A stretch of 64,000 bases of DNA. Source: JARRJS01 sp037388885. Lineage in GTDB: Bacteria; Gemmatimonadota; Gemmatimonadetes; Longimicrobiales; RSA9. Made by a program: the position numbers and the translations under genes. Location of the stretch: positions 9,473-73,472 of the forward strand of contig JARRJS010000053.1 of assembly GCA_037388885.1 (NCBI GenBank). Direction: 5' to 3'. Below are positions 8,445 to 17,159 of this stretch, one piece after another. The notes below the pieces were generated by a model, which did no database searches, was not told the origin of the DNA, and saw only the letters and a program-made list of their open reading frames with translations. The number at the start of each line of letters is the position of its first letter. Position 1 is the stretch's first letter.

Positions 8445-9224
8445 TCAGCGCGATCCCGAGAGCGTGAAGAGCGCCCCAACCTCGCCGCGGTACCGCCGAT
8501 AGGTTTCACCGAAGCGCTGCAACAGGTCCCGCTCTTCGTAGGCCACACCGATGGCGATGTAGATGCTCAGCGCCACCGCCATCACCAGGTGACCGAACGT
8601 CATGTGCGGCGTCGCCCATACGCCCAGCAGCACGCCTGCCATGATGGGATGCCGGCTGTAGCGGTACATCCACTTCCGCTTGAACTCGATTGACGTGTAC
8701 TTCCGTCCGGCGGCGTGCAGGTAGCCCTGGCGCAGCCCGAACAAATCAAAGTGGTCTATCGCCCATGTGGACAACAGCAGATAAAGCCAGCCCGCAGCGC
8801 AAAGGCCCCAGAGCAGCGAGGCCCACGCTCCGCTCACCAACCACACGACGTCCGGCAACGGTTGCCAGAACGACACGGTGGCGCTCAGAACCACACCCGC
8901 CGTCAACACGAAGGTGCTTCGCTCCGCCCACCGCGGCACGACACGCGTCCAATGCTTCTTGAAACCCTGCCGTGCCATCACGCTGTGGGATAAACCGAAC
9001 AGGAGAACCAGACCGAGATCCACCACAAGACCCGTCGCCTCGCCGCCCGTCGCTGCCAGGCGTGGCCACGGCAGCACCTCCGCAAGACTGAGTGCCAGCC
9101 AGGCAAGTCCACCAACGCCCACCAGGTAGGCGATGAGGGCGTAGGGCAGCGCGATCAGCCTCGAGAACGCACCCGCGTTGGCCGTCGGTCGGGCATTCGA
9201 TTGAAGCGTGCCAGCGTTTTCCAC
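8445..9224 (-). CDS. mddA: MddA-like methanethiol S-methyltransferase (NnrU/isoprenylcysteine methyltransferase superfamily)
   Basis: 259 aa integral membrane protein from a GTG at 9224 with GGAGG six bases upstream. At least five hydrophobic helices. The C-terminal part carries FDLFGLRQ, YRYSRHPIMAGVLLGVWATP and EERDLLQRFGETY, the pattern of the MddA/NnrU group. MddA methylates methanethiol with SAM to give dimethyl sulfide; relatives methylate other thiols. A TetR-type operator sits 42 bp upstream, and the tetR gene is just upstream on the same strand, so expression is probably ligand-induced. The exact substrate is inference. Confidence 0.7.
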   Translation of the reverse strand: MENAGTLQSNARPTANAGAFSRLIALPYALIAYLVGVGGLAWLALSLAEVLPWPRLAATGGEATGLVVDLGLVLLFGLSHSVMARQGFKKHWTRVVPRWAERSTFVLTAGVVLSATVSFWQPLPDVVWLVSGAWASLLWGLCAAGWLYLLLSTWAIDHFDLFGLRQGYLHAAGRKYTSIEFKRKWMYRYSRHPIMAGVLLGVWATPHMTFGHLVMAVALSIYIAIGVAYEERDLLQRFGETYRRYRGEVGALFTLSGSR

Positions 9225-9265
9225 GTCTGACCTCCAGGTTTGAGAAACTACGGTCTCGCGCCGGC

Positions 9266-9285
9266 TATACTGACTAGTCGGTTTA
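9266..9285. promoter_or_regulatory. TetR-type operator upstream of the mddA-like gene
   Basis: TATACTGACTAGTCGGTTTA is a 20-bp imperfect palindrome (16 of 20 positions symmetric). It matches 16 of 20 bases of the palindrome in the promoter of the adjacent tetR gene, so the same repressor probably binds both. Confidence 0.65.
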
Positions 9286-9304
9286 GAGAGCGCCCCAAAA
9301 AAAC

Positions 9305-9883
9305 TCAGTCCAGCAGAGAATCCAGATACCTGCGAAATTCGCTGATCGCCGCCGACAACCGCGTGCTGTCGCCTCGAGCACGGCCCATCACGATGCCACC
9401 CTCGATAACCGCCAGCAGCTGCGCCGCCAGCTCTGCGCCGGTGGGGACATCCGACGCGCTCGACGTGTCCGTGATCGGCTGCAGGTGGCCCGCCAACCAC
9501 ATCTCAAACCGCGTGAACCACTCGTTGATGATCTTGGCGATGGCCGGGCTCATGGCCGAAAACTCCACCGCGAAGTTGCCTGCCAAACAGCCGTGCTCCC
9601 ACAGATCCCCCGAAACCGCGTTCACGTGATCGACCAGAGCGAGCGCGCGTTCCACGGGGTCGTCCACAGCGGTGAAGGGCCCGCGCATCACCAGCGCGGT
9701 CCCTCGCTGAAAGTACGTTTCCAGCGCCGCGATGCCCACCGCCTCCTTCGAATCGAAGAAGTGGTAAACGCTACCTTTCGCCACGCCGGCCTTCGCCACG
9801 ATCTCGTCCACGGTGGTGGCGGCGTACCCTCTGTCGAGCATGAGGCTGGTTGCGGCGTCGATGATGCGTTCGCGAGTCGTCAT
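9305..9883 (-). CDS. TetR/AcrR family transcriptional regulator
   Basis: 192 aa. The N-terminal HTH is typical: TRERIIDAATSLMLDRGYAATTVDEI, broken here into TRERIIDAA and GYAATTVDEIVAKAGVAKGS, then VYHFFDSKEAV. The C-terminal ligand/dimer domain has the EHGCLAGNFAVE segment common in the TetR_C group linked to NemR-like repressors. The gene lies directly upstream of the mddA-like gene. Its own promoter contains a palindromic operator, so autorepression is expected. The start at 9883 is 7 bases after the -10 box, which implies a leaderless or nearly leaderless mRNA. Confidence 0.9.
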   Translation of the reverse strand: MTTRERIIDAATSLMLDRGYAATTVDEIVAKAGVAKGSVYHFFDSKEAVGIAALETYFQRGTALVMRGPFTAVDDPVERALALVDHVNAVSGDLWEHGCLAGNFAVEFSAMSPAIAKIINEWFTRFEMWLAGHLQPITDTSSASDVPTGAELAAQLLAVIEGGIVMGRARGDSTRLSAAISEFRRYLDSLLD

Positions 9884-9890
9884 CGCAGAT

Positions 9891-9919
9891 AGTATAGACT
9901 GACCGGTCGGTCTAGTCAA
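9891..9919 (-). promoter_or_regulatory. tetR promoter with embedded palindromic operator
   Basis: On the minus strand TTGACT (9919-9914) and TATACT (9896-9891) are separated by exactly 17 bp, a near-consensus sigma70 promoter. The spacer and box edges hold TAGACTGACCGGTCGGTCTA (9895-9914 on +), symmetric at 18 of 20 positions. Binding there would block RNA polymerase directly. Confidence 0.8.
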
Positions 9920-10019
9920 GCCACAGGAGTGCTGGTGTGACCCGGCAGTTCCTTCGTGACCTTTGTGTCTTCGTGTGTCGGCTTGCGGCCCACAATAGAA
10001 GACGAGGAGCGACGGACCG

Positions 10020-11846
10020 ATGGAGCCGATCGTCGAGTGCGTACCCAATTTCTCGGAGGGCCGGGACGCTGGCGTCATCAAGGAGATCACGGACACTGTC
10101 GAGCGAGTGTCGGGAGTGGATCTCCTGGATGTGGATCCGGGTGAGAACACGAACCGGACCGTGGTGACGTTCGTCGGGCCGCCGGAAGCCGTGGCGGAAG
10201 CAGCTTTCGTGGCGGTGGCGCGGGCGGCCCAGGTGATCGACATGCGCCGGCACAAGGGCGAGCATCCGCGGATGGGCGCGACGGACGTAGTGCCGTTCGT
10301 GCCGGTGTCCGGCGTCACCATGGAGGACTGCGCCGAAATCGCCCGCGGGGTGGGCCGGCGCATCGGCGAGGAGCTGGGCATCCCGGTGTACCTGTACGAG
10401 CAGGCGGCGTCGCGGCCGGAGCGCCGGAATCTTGCGCACGTGCGAACGGGCGAGTACGAGGGCCTGGCGGAGAAGCTTAAGGACCCCGAGTGGGCGCCCG
10501 ACTTCGGGCCTGCGTCGTTCAACGCCCAGGCGGGTGCGACGGCGGTGGGGGCGCGGGAGTTCCTGATCGCGTACAACATCGATCTGAACACGAGCGACCG
10601 GCGCTACGCGAACGAGATCGCGTACGTGCTGCGGGAGCGTGGTCGCTGGAAGCGGGTGGGCAACACGGAGCCGTTCTACTACAAGGGCAGGGTGGTGCAC
10701 TTCCCGGAAGACGGCACGTACCCATGCGGACCCTGCGATTTCGTGGGCGGCTCGTTCGAGGAGCTGGAGGCCCACTACCGCAAGGTGCACGGCGGTGACC
10801 TGCGGGCGCGATACGAATCACTGGACATTGACCCGGAGCACCCGTCCGGTCCGGTATTCACCGACGGACTGTTCAAGCATGTGAAGGCCATCGGCTGGGT
10901 CATCGAGGCATACAATCGGGCCCAGATCAGCATGAATCTGACGGATTACCACGTGAGTGCGCCGCACGAGGTGCTGGAGGCGGCGCGGGAGGAGGCGCGC
11001 AAGCGGGGTATCGTCGTGACGGGCTCGGAGATCGTGGGCCTGGTGCCGTACGATGCCGTGCGGCAGGCGGGCATCTACTACCGCCGGCGCATGCACAAGT
11101 CTCCGGGCGTGCCGGCAGCGGACCTGGTGGAGTCGGCGGTGCAGTCCATGGGGCTGCGGGACGTGGCGCCGTTCGATCCGGCGAAGAAGGTGCTGGCCAT
11201 GCCGCGCCCGGACGGTCCGCTGGTGCAGCGTCGGACGCACGACTTCGTGGACGAGGTGTCGCGGGGCACGCCGGCGCCGGGTGGTGGCTCGGTGGCCGCA
11301 CTGGCCGGCGCCCTGGGGAGCGGCCTGGCGTCCATGGTGGCGAACCTGGCGGTGGACCGCCCCGACAAGGACGAAGAGTACGACGCATTGTGCGACATCG
11401 CGGAACGTGCGCAGACGGTGAAGGATGCGCTGGTCCGGGCCGTAGACGAGGACACGTCGGCGTTCGACTCGGTGCTGACGGCCATGCGTATGCCGAAGTC
11501 GACGGACGCGGAGCGCGAAGCACGCAAGCAGGCCATCCAGGATGGCTACAAGTCGGCTACGCGCGTGCCGCTGCGGACCGTGGAGCTGTGCCGGGACGCG
11601 CTGGGGCTGTGCCTCGAGATAGCGCCGCTGGCGCCGAAGTCCATGATCAGCGACGTGGGCAGCGGCTCCCTCGTCGCCCTGGCGGGCCTCAAGGCGGCCG
11701 CGTACAACGTGCGCATCAACCTGCCGAACATCGAGGACGAGGCCTTCCGGGACGAGATGCTCGGGCGGTTGGGCAGCCTGGTCGAGGAGGGCGAGTTGTG
11801 CGCCGCGCAGGTGGAGCAGTCGGTGAGCGCTGCGATCGGCGCCTGA
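10020..11846 (+). CDS. ftcD: Glutamate formimidoyltransferase / formimidoyltetrahydrofolate cyclodeaminase
   Basis: 608 aa bifunctional histidine-degradation enzyme. Residues ~1-300 are the formiminotransferase (VECVPNFSEGRD, MRRHKGEHPRMGATD, PVYLYEQAA). The C-terminal ~200 residues are the cyclodeaminase (DFVDEVSRGTPAPGGGSVAAL). It moves the formimino group of formiminoglutamate to tetrahydrofolate and then releases ammonia to give methenyl-THF. An insertion at ~215-260 (PFYYKGRVVHF, CGPCDFVGGSFEELEAHY) carries a C-x2-C and downstream His, a small zinc-finger-like element not standard in mammalian FtcD. A GAGGAG site lies about a dozen bases before the ATG. No other hut gene is adjacent. Confidence 0.92.
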   Translation: MEPIVECVPNFSEGRDAGVIKEITDTVERVSGVDLLDVDPGENTNRTVVTFVGPPEAVAEAAFVAVARAAQVIDMRRHKGEHPRMGATDVVPFVPVSGVTMEDCAEIARGVGRRIGEELGIPVYLYEQAASRPERRNLAHVRTGEYEGLAEKLKDPEWAPDFGPASFNAQAGATAVGAREFLIAYNIDLNTSDRRYANEIAYVLRERGRWKRVGNTEPFYYKGRVVHFPEDGTYPCGPCDFVGGSFEELEAHYRKVHGGDLRARYESLDIDPEHPSGPVFTDGLFKHVKAIGWVIEAYNRAQISMNLTDYHVSAPHEVLEAAREEARKRGIVVTGSEIVGLVPYDAVRQAGIYYRRRMHKSPGVPAADLVESAVQSMGLRDVAPFDPAKKVLAMPRPDGPLVQRRTHDFVDEVSRGTPAPGGGSVAALAGALGSGLASMVANLAVDRPDKDEEYDALCDIAERAQTVKDALVRAVDEDTSAFDSVLTAMRMPKSTDAEREARKQAIQDGYKSATRVPLRTVELCRDALGLCLEIAPLAPKSMISDVGSGSLVALAGLKAAAYNVRINLPNIEDEAFRDEMLGRLGSLVEEGELCAAQVEQSVSAAIGA

Positions 11847-11912
11847 CCGACAGCGATGGGCGCCGACCGGCGGCCGGCGCCCGACCTGCAAGCGCCGCTG
11901 TCCGGGTCCGGT

Positions 11913-12368
11913 TCAGACGTTCGCGGCCAGTCCCAGCTCCGATAAGGCTTCGTCGTCCGTCGGGATAACGGGGAAGGCGTCGCGCAATTCCGGCGGCACC
12001 TGGTGCGGCCGGCCGGTGCGCATGTCGACGAAGACCCAGAGCGTCTCCGCCCGCGCGATGGCCTTGCCGTCGTGTTCTCGCCAGAACAGGTAGCGGCGCG
12101 GCGAGCTCCGCGACCCCATGCCCTTCACCCAGGTGTAGATGGAGAGCGTGTCCCCCTCGAACGCGGGGCTCACGTACTCAATGAAATGCGAGCGGACGAA
12201 CCAGCTCAGGCCGGTGGCCAGGTAGCGCTCCACCGGCCAGCCCTGCGCCGCGGAATGCGCGGTGGCGACTTCCTGCATCCAGCGCAGGTACTCCAGGTTG
12301 TTCACGTGCCCGTTGGCGTCGATGGCCTCGGGCGTCACTTCGACACTGCGGGTGTAGATCCTCGGCAT
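11913..12368 (-). CDS. Acyl-CoA thioesterase, hotdog fold (YbgC/FadM-like)
   Basis: 151 aa. Begins EVTPEAIDANGHVNNLEYLRWMQE, which contains the catalytic-type Asp and the HVNNxxYL motif of 4-hydroxybenzoyl-CoA thioesterase-like enzymes. SHFIEYVSPAFEGDTL and RAETLWVFVD are also family-like. It would hydrolyse a medium or long acyl-CoA in the cytosol. It is convergent with ftcD and not clearly in an operon. Confidence 0.85.
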   Translation of the reverse strand: MPRIYTRSVEVTPEAIDANGHVNNLEYLRWMQEVATAHSAAQGWPVERYLATGLSWFVRSHFIEYVSPAFEGDTLSIYTWVKGMGSRSSPRRYLFWREHDGKAIARAETLWVFVDMRTGRPHQVPPELRDAFPVIPTDDEALSELGLAANV

Positions 12369-12474
12369 GGCGCGAATATCGCAGCGACGTGCACGCCGGG
12401 CAACATGCTATCGGGGGCAGCGCCCGTGTCGTGCCGGCATTGCCCGAAACTGCTCCTGAACGACGGAGGCGTCC

Positions 12475-12981
12475 TTGGACCGTCCGCATCAACCGACGTG
12501 CCGGCCGCGGCGGCACGTCCGCGTCGGATTCCTGCTGCTGGCTCTGGTGGTTGCTGCCTGCAGCCCTGAGGCCAACAAGCCGTACCGGCCCGTCACGCGC
12601 GATGTGACCCTGACGGCGGTGCCGTTGCTGACGAAGGAGATGGCTGCGGTCTATCCCTTCCTGAAGGAAGACTTCGCGAAGGGTGGCGTGTTGGATGGCA
12701 AGGAGGTCTACGCCTTCACGCCCAACAGCATCACGGCCTACGCAGGCGACACGCTCGCGATCACGCTGGTGAACCCCGAGGACGACGAGCACTCCTTCGT
12801 GCTGCCCGACCGGTACGTGAAGATGCCCGGCATGTCCGTGACGCACACGACGTACGTCGTGGACAGGCCGGGCATCATTCGGATCATCTGCGCGATCCCG
12901 AAGCACATGCCGTATATGTGGGGCGAGATCGTCGTGCTGCCGGACAAGCTCGCCTACGCGGCCGCGGACAGCGCGGCCTGA
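12475..12981 (+). CDS. Azurin-like blue copper lipoprotein
   Basis: 168 aa, TTG start with GGAGG five bases upstream. A hydrophobic leader ends in VVAAC, a lipobox, so the mature protein should be lipid-anchored on the periplasmic side. The cupredoxin ligands are visible: His in DEHSF, and Cys-x4-His-x3-Met in CAIPKHMPYM, the spacing of azurin. This predicts a type 1 copper electron carrier. No CuA-type second Cys is present. It could receive electrons from a cytochrome or serve copper handling; no partner gene is adjacent. Confidence 0.75.
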   Translation: MDRPHQPTCRPRRHVRVGFLLLALVVAACSPEANKPYRPVTRDVTLTAVPLLTKEMAAVYPFLKEDFAKGGVLDGKEVYAFTPNSITAYAGDTLAITLVNPEDDEHSFVLPDRYVKMPGMSVTHTTYVVDRPGIIRIICAIPKHMPYMWGEIVVLPDKLAYAAADSAA

Positions 12982-13039
12982 CGCCGGCGAGAGGCCGGCC
13001 GGCCGCGCGCCGGAGCAGGCCGCTCCGGCGCCCGCCGTC

Positions 13040-15661
13040 TCAGTGCGTAGGCTGCACCTCGGCGTTCTTGACGTACTTATCCAGCCACGCGACCCAGCGG
13101 GACCAGAGGTCGAGGATGGTGGCCCCCGTGGCGGGGCCGTGGGCCTCGTACGGGTACTTGTACAGCGCCGCTGTCTTCCCCAGGAAATTCAACGCCGCGA
13201 ACATGCGGTCCGAGTTGATGGGGAACGTGCCCACATTCTGGTCGGCCATGTCGTGGTACATGAGGAACGCGCCCGTGATGTGGTTGGCGTAGAACAACGG
13301 GGACATCTTGAAATAGATGTCCGGCGCTTCCCAGACGTCGCGCCGCTCGTTCTGGAACGAGAACGGTGTGAGGGTGCGGTTGTAGTTGCCGTCGCCGGCA
13401 ATGCCCGCCTTGAAGAACGGCGTGTGCACGAGGGCGTTGGCGGTACCGAAGGCGCCGTAGCTGTGGCCGCCCACGGCCATGCGCTGCGGGTCGATGATGC
13501 CGTCCCGATCCAGCGTGCTGATAACAGTGTACAGGTCGTTGCGCAGGTCGTTGACGTAGTTGTCGTTCATCTGACCGGACGGCCCGACGATCGGCGCATC
13601 CGGCTCGATCACGGCGTAGCCCAGCTTGATGAAGTACACCATGGAACGCACGCCCAGGTTCGGGAACGCGTTCTTGTTGTATGTGCGCAGCGTCTCATCA
13701 TAGGAATCCTGGTCCGTGTACTCCCGCGGATAGAACCAGATGAGGCCGGGCAGGCGCGTGCCGGCCTTGTAGTCCGGTGGCAGGGTCACCTTGACCCGCA
13801 GCTTGAAGCCATCCGGCCGCGGGATGTCCATGATGCGCGTCGGCGCGTGCGTGATGTCCGGGTTGTAGTCCTTGTTGTTCGTCAGCTTGGTCAGGTGGCC
13901 GGCCGCATCCCGCAGGTAGGAGTCCGGCACCGTCGTCGCCGACTCGCGGGAAACGACGAGCTGCGTGGCGTTGTCGTTGAGAATGGCCACGATGCTCTCG
14001 TAGACGTCGCCCTTCTCACCTTCGTACAAGCGGGTTTTGTCACCGGTCTTGATCTGGACCCGGTCGATGAACTCGCGGGGCCCTTCCTCCAGCGGCTGCT
14101 TGGAGTAGACGGTGCCCTGAAGGAAGACGCTGGTGCTGTCGCTGGACAGTTGCGCCAGGTTGGGCTGGCTCGCGCCGCCTCCGCGCCGGAAGTAGAAGCC
14201 GCGCCGGACGGGCGTCGTCGTCACCAGCGTGCCGGGATTGTTGTAGAAGTCGTCCGGCTTGTACGTGGCGATGGTGTACGTCTTGGACGGATCGCTCAGA
14301 TATACGCCGTACACCTTCCCGCCCTCGTTGCGGCCTCCGCCGAAGCCGAACCGGCGGCGCTGACCGGTGTTCCCCTCAGTGACGAAGACCAGGTCCGGGT
14401 CCTTCGTATACGTCACGTCGGACATGCGCGCATTGGCCTCGTACGCCACCGACAGGCTCGCGCTGTCGAAGGGCGGCTTCCACAGCATGACCCGGTCCTT
14501 GCGCCGAGCGCGGCCACCCTGCTGGCGGCTGCCGTTGCCCGGAGCAGCTGCCGTATCCGGACGATGTGGCGCCGGCGCCAGCTCCAGGAAGCTCAGGCCG
14601 GCTCCATCGGGCCGCCACATGGCGTTGCGCGGCTCCAGCTCCCGGGATGCACGCGTGGCGGAATCCGGCTCGACGCCCGTGTTCAACGGCGTCTCGCGCA
14701 GGGTCGCTAGCACCTTGCCGGTCGCGTCCCAGATCTGCTCCCTGGAGCCGAAGCTCGACACCGGCACGATGTAGGAGAACGGCTTGGTCATGGTCGTAAC
14801 CCGGAAGTACTGGCCGTTCATTCCCACGTCCACCGACTGGATCATGGCCGGCTTGCCGATGTTGCGCACGCGCCGGTTGCCCACGTTGATCAGAGCGAGC
14901 TGCCCGGTGGTGTAGTACTCGAGCCGCGCCTTGTCCGTCGGCACTTCCAGCAGGCTCGGGTACGTGCGTTGGATGTTCTTCCCCGGTTCGGTCAGCCGGA
15001 CCTCCGGCCCCGTTGCGACCGCCGGGTCGGCCGGCGGCGCACCCCGCCCCGACGGCACCAGCACCGTCACCAGCGACGTGCCGTCCTGCGTCCAGTCGAG
15101 GCTCGTATTCAGCGTTGCCAGCACCGGCGTGCGGGTGATCTGGCGTGAGCGGCCCGTCGAGACGTCGGCCACGAACACGTGCGTCTCGTTCGGGAAATGG
15201 ACCAGGAACGCGATGCGGGAGCCGTCCGGCGACCACTGCGGGTCCGACACCAGGGCGCCCTGCGGCACCTGCACGGTCACCGTGTGGCCCTGCGTGTCGA
15301 TCAGCTCCAGACCCTTTGCGCTGCGCGTCGTCAATGCCCGGGCACGATTGGCCGCAGGATCGATCTGGAGACCGCCCAGGTTGTAGTACGGCTTCGCGAA
15401 CGCCGCGATCGATGGCAACCCTTCGTTCTCCAGCTTCACGAAATGGGTGCGGTCAGGACTGGGGTTGCTCAACGTCACATTGCGCCAGCGGGGTGCCATG
15501 ACGGCGTCTCGGATCACCGCCGGAGGGGTCTGGTATGCCTCCTTCGTGATCACCGTCTCGTCCTGTGGCATCTGAGCCGTCAACGGCTGCGCCAACAGAA
15601 CCAGGCCCAAGGAAAGCAATGCTGCGAACCGGATGGTTCGACATACGGAAGGTAGATTCAT
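13040..15661 (-). CDS. Exported S9 family peptidase, glutamyl-peptidase-like
   Basis: 873 aa with a cleavable signal peptide (LLSLGLVLLAQPLTAQ, cut after AQ). Residues ~60-560 form a WD/beta-propeller-like region (SDPQWSPDGSRIAFLVHF). The C-terminal alpha/beta hydrolase domain has the nucleophile in GGHSYGAFGTAN, the Asp in HDMADQNVGT and the His in YEAHGP. NRTLTPFSFQNE and the WEAPDIYFKMSP segment are close to the chloroplast-type glutamyl endopeptidase subgroup. It would cleave peptides in the periplasm or outside. GGAGG lies five bases before the ATG. Confidence 0.88.
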   Translation of the reverse strand: MNLPSVCRTIRFAALLSLGLVLLAQPLTAQMPQDETVITKEAYQTPPAVIRDAVMAPRWRNVTLSNPSPDRTHFVKLENEGLPSIAAFAKPYYNLGGLQIDPAANRARALTTRSAKGLELIDTQGHTVTVQVPQGALVSDPQWSPDGSRIAFLVHFPNETHVFVADVSTGRSRQITRTPVLATLNTSLDWTQDGTSLVTVLVPSGRGAPPADPAVATGPEVRLTEPGKNIQRTYPSLLEVPTDKARLEYYTTGQLALINVGNRRVRNIGKPAMIQSVDVGMNGQYFRVTTMTKPFSYIVPVSSFGSREQIWDATGKVLATLRETPLNTGVEPDSATRASRELEPRNAMWRPDGAGLSFLELAPAPHRPDTAAAPGNGSRQQGGRARRKDRVMLWKPPFDSASLSVAYEANARMSDVTYTKDPDLVFVTEGNTGQRRRFGFGGGRNEGGKVYGVYLSDPSKTYTIATYKPDDFYNNPGTLVTTTPVRRGFYFRRGGGASQPNLAQLSSDSTSVFLQGTVYSKQPLEEGPREFIDRVQIKTGDKTRLYEGEKGDVYESIVAILNDNATQLVVSRESATTVPDSYLRDAAGHLTKLTNNKDYNPDITHAPTRIMDIPRPDGFKLRVKVTLPPDYKAGTRLPGLIWFYPREYTDQDSYDETLRTYNKNAFPNLGVRSMVYFIKLGYAVIEPDAPIVGPSGQMNDNYVNDLRNDLYTVISTLDRDGIIDPQRMAVGGHSYGAFGTANALVHTPFFKAGIAGDGNYNRTLTPFSFQNERRDVWEAPDIYFKMSPLFYANHITGAFLMYHDMADQNVGTFPINSDRMFAALNFLGKTAALYKYPYEAHGPATGATILDLWSRWVAWLDKYVKNAEVQPTH

Positions 15662-15736
15662 TGCCGCCTCCAGGAGGGTGCTCTTGTTGACGCATGCTAT
15701 CGTTGCACGTCCGTTACGGCAATCGCCCGCACACCC

Positions 15737-16951
15737 TCAGGAATTGGCGCGCTTCACCGTCTCCGGCACCCAGCGATAGACGATCCACGCGCCCACCAGC
15801 GACAACGCACCCCCCACCAGGAACGGAAGCTCGAAGAAGAACACGGCCAGCAGTCCCGCCAGTAGTGGACCCGTCGCCAGGCCCAGCCCGAATCCCAGCG
15901 TGACGATGCTCATCTGACGTCCCTCGCCGCCCGCCGTCGCCAGGTCCGCCGCCAACGCGAAGCCCGGCGCCGCGATGGCAGCAGACGCCGCACCCTGCAA
16001 CAGCCGATAGCCCGAAAGCTGCAACAGGGACGTCGCAAAGCCCAGCAGCGCCGTGGCGGGCACCATCAACAGCAGACCGCCGATGACCAGGGGCTTCCGG
16101 CCCACCCGGTCCGACAGCCACCCGAACGGCACCTGGAACACCAACCGCGCGACCATGAGCGCGCTGAACGCGATTCCGAACCCGAAGGCGCCGGTCTTCA
16201 AACGTTCATTGAACTGAGGTTCCAGCGTGGCGATCATGGTGAAGGCGGTCGCCATGAAAAACGTGGCGATGCCGACACCCAGGATGCCGGGGGAGAGCAG
16301 CTCGCGGTCGAAGACGCGGAAGGGCTTATCGGGGTGCGTCTCGGTTTTGGCGGGCACTTCGTTTACCCACAGATGGACCAGGATGGCGCCAAGCAGGAGC
16401 AGGCCGGCCGCGATGTAGAAGGACGGCTCGAAACCCAGGTGATCGTAGAGGAAGCCGCCCAGGATGGGGCCGCTGGCCAGGCCGATCATCCGGCCGGTCG
16501 TGTAAATGCCCATGGAACCGCCCCGGCTTCTGCGTGCGGTGGCGGTGGTCATGAGCGCCATGGATGTGGGCACGGTCATGGCGACACCGACGCCTTGGAA
16601 CAGCCGGATCCCGAAGAGCAGGCCGAGGTTGCGGGCCCAGGCGAAGGAGAGGGTGGCGACGGCCATGATGAGCAGGCCGCCAACGATGAGCGGCTTGCGG
16701 CGGTTCATGTGGTCGGCCCAGGCGCCCGTGAGCGGCTGGATTCCGGCGTTGACGAAGCCGTAGGCGGAGATCAGGGCGCCGACGACGATGGGCTCGGGCA
16801 GGGCGGATTCAGCGTGTGCGAGCCTGGCGACGAAGAGAGGCAACAGGACGAACAGGATGCTGTTGCCGAGGGCATCGGCGAGGCGCGCCGTGGTCAGCGC
16901 GACGACGACGCGATTGGCGCCGATGGCATCGGCAATACGGCCGCGTCTCAT
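15737..16951 (-). CDS. MFS transporter, 12 membrane segments
   Basis: 404 aa with twelve hydrophobic helices and the motif-A-like DHMNRRKPLIVGG between TM2 and TM3, repeated as LSDRVGRKPLVIGG in the second half. The length and the even halves suit a drug/proton antiporter or a sugar exporter. Substrate is not readable. It diverges from the haem-sensor kinase gene across a 208-bp intergenic region. Confidence 0.85.
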   Translation of the reverse strand: MRRGRIADAIGANRVVVALTTARLADALGNSILFVLLPLFVARLAHAESALPEPIVVGALISAYGFVNAGIQPLTGAWADHMNRRKPLIVGGLLIMAVATLSFAWARNLGLLFGIRLFQGVGVAMTVPTSMALMTTATARRSRGGSMGIYTTGRMIGLASGPILGGFLYDHLGFEPSFYIAAGLLLLGAILVHLWVNEVPAKTETHPDKPFRVFDRELLSPGILGVGIATFFMATAFTMIATLEPQFNERLKTGAFGFGIAFSALMVARLVFQVPFGWLSDRVGRKPLVIGGLLLMVPATALLGFATSLLQLSGYRLLQGAASAAIAAPGFALAADLATAGGEGRQMSIVTLGFGLGLATGPLLAGLLAVFFFELPFLVGGALSLVGAWIVYRWVPETVKRANS

Positions 16952-17159
16952 ACCGCCGGGTGCGGGAGTTCTTCCCGGTGGCTCGGCATCTATTGGCTGC
17001 TCCGGCTGATATTCAGTGCGTCGATCGACGAAACGGCGTAAAGCATGATGTACGCCAGCACATCCGGCAAGACTGCGGGGCCGGTGTTGTCGAAGTAGCG
17101 CGACTCTTGGTATTGTTCATCAAGTGTACGGTTGTGAAACAACTCGTGATTGACTTCGC

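Noticed and set aside
12918..13292. Plus-strand open frame at the end of the S9 peptidase
   Set aside because: It is antisense to the catalytic domain of the peptidase and has no ribosome site.
16952..17159. Sigma54 or FNR site in front of the haem-sensor kinase
   Set aside because: TTGTGAAACAA-like and CTTGGTATTG-like bits are present, but spacing and bases do not meet either consensus.
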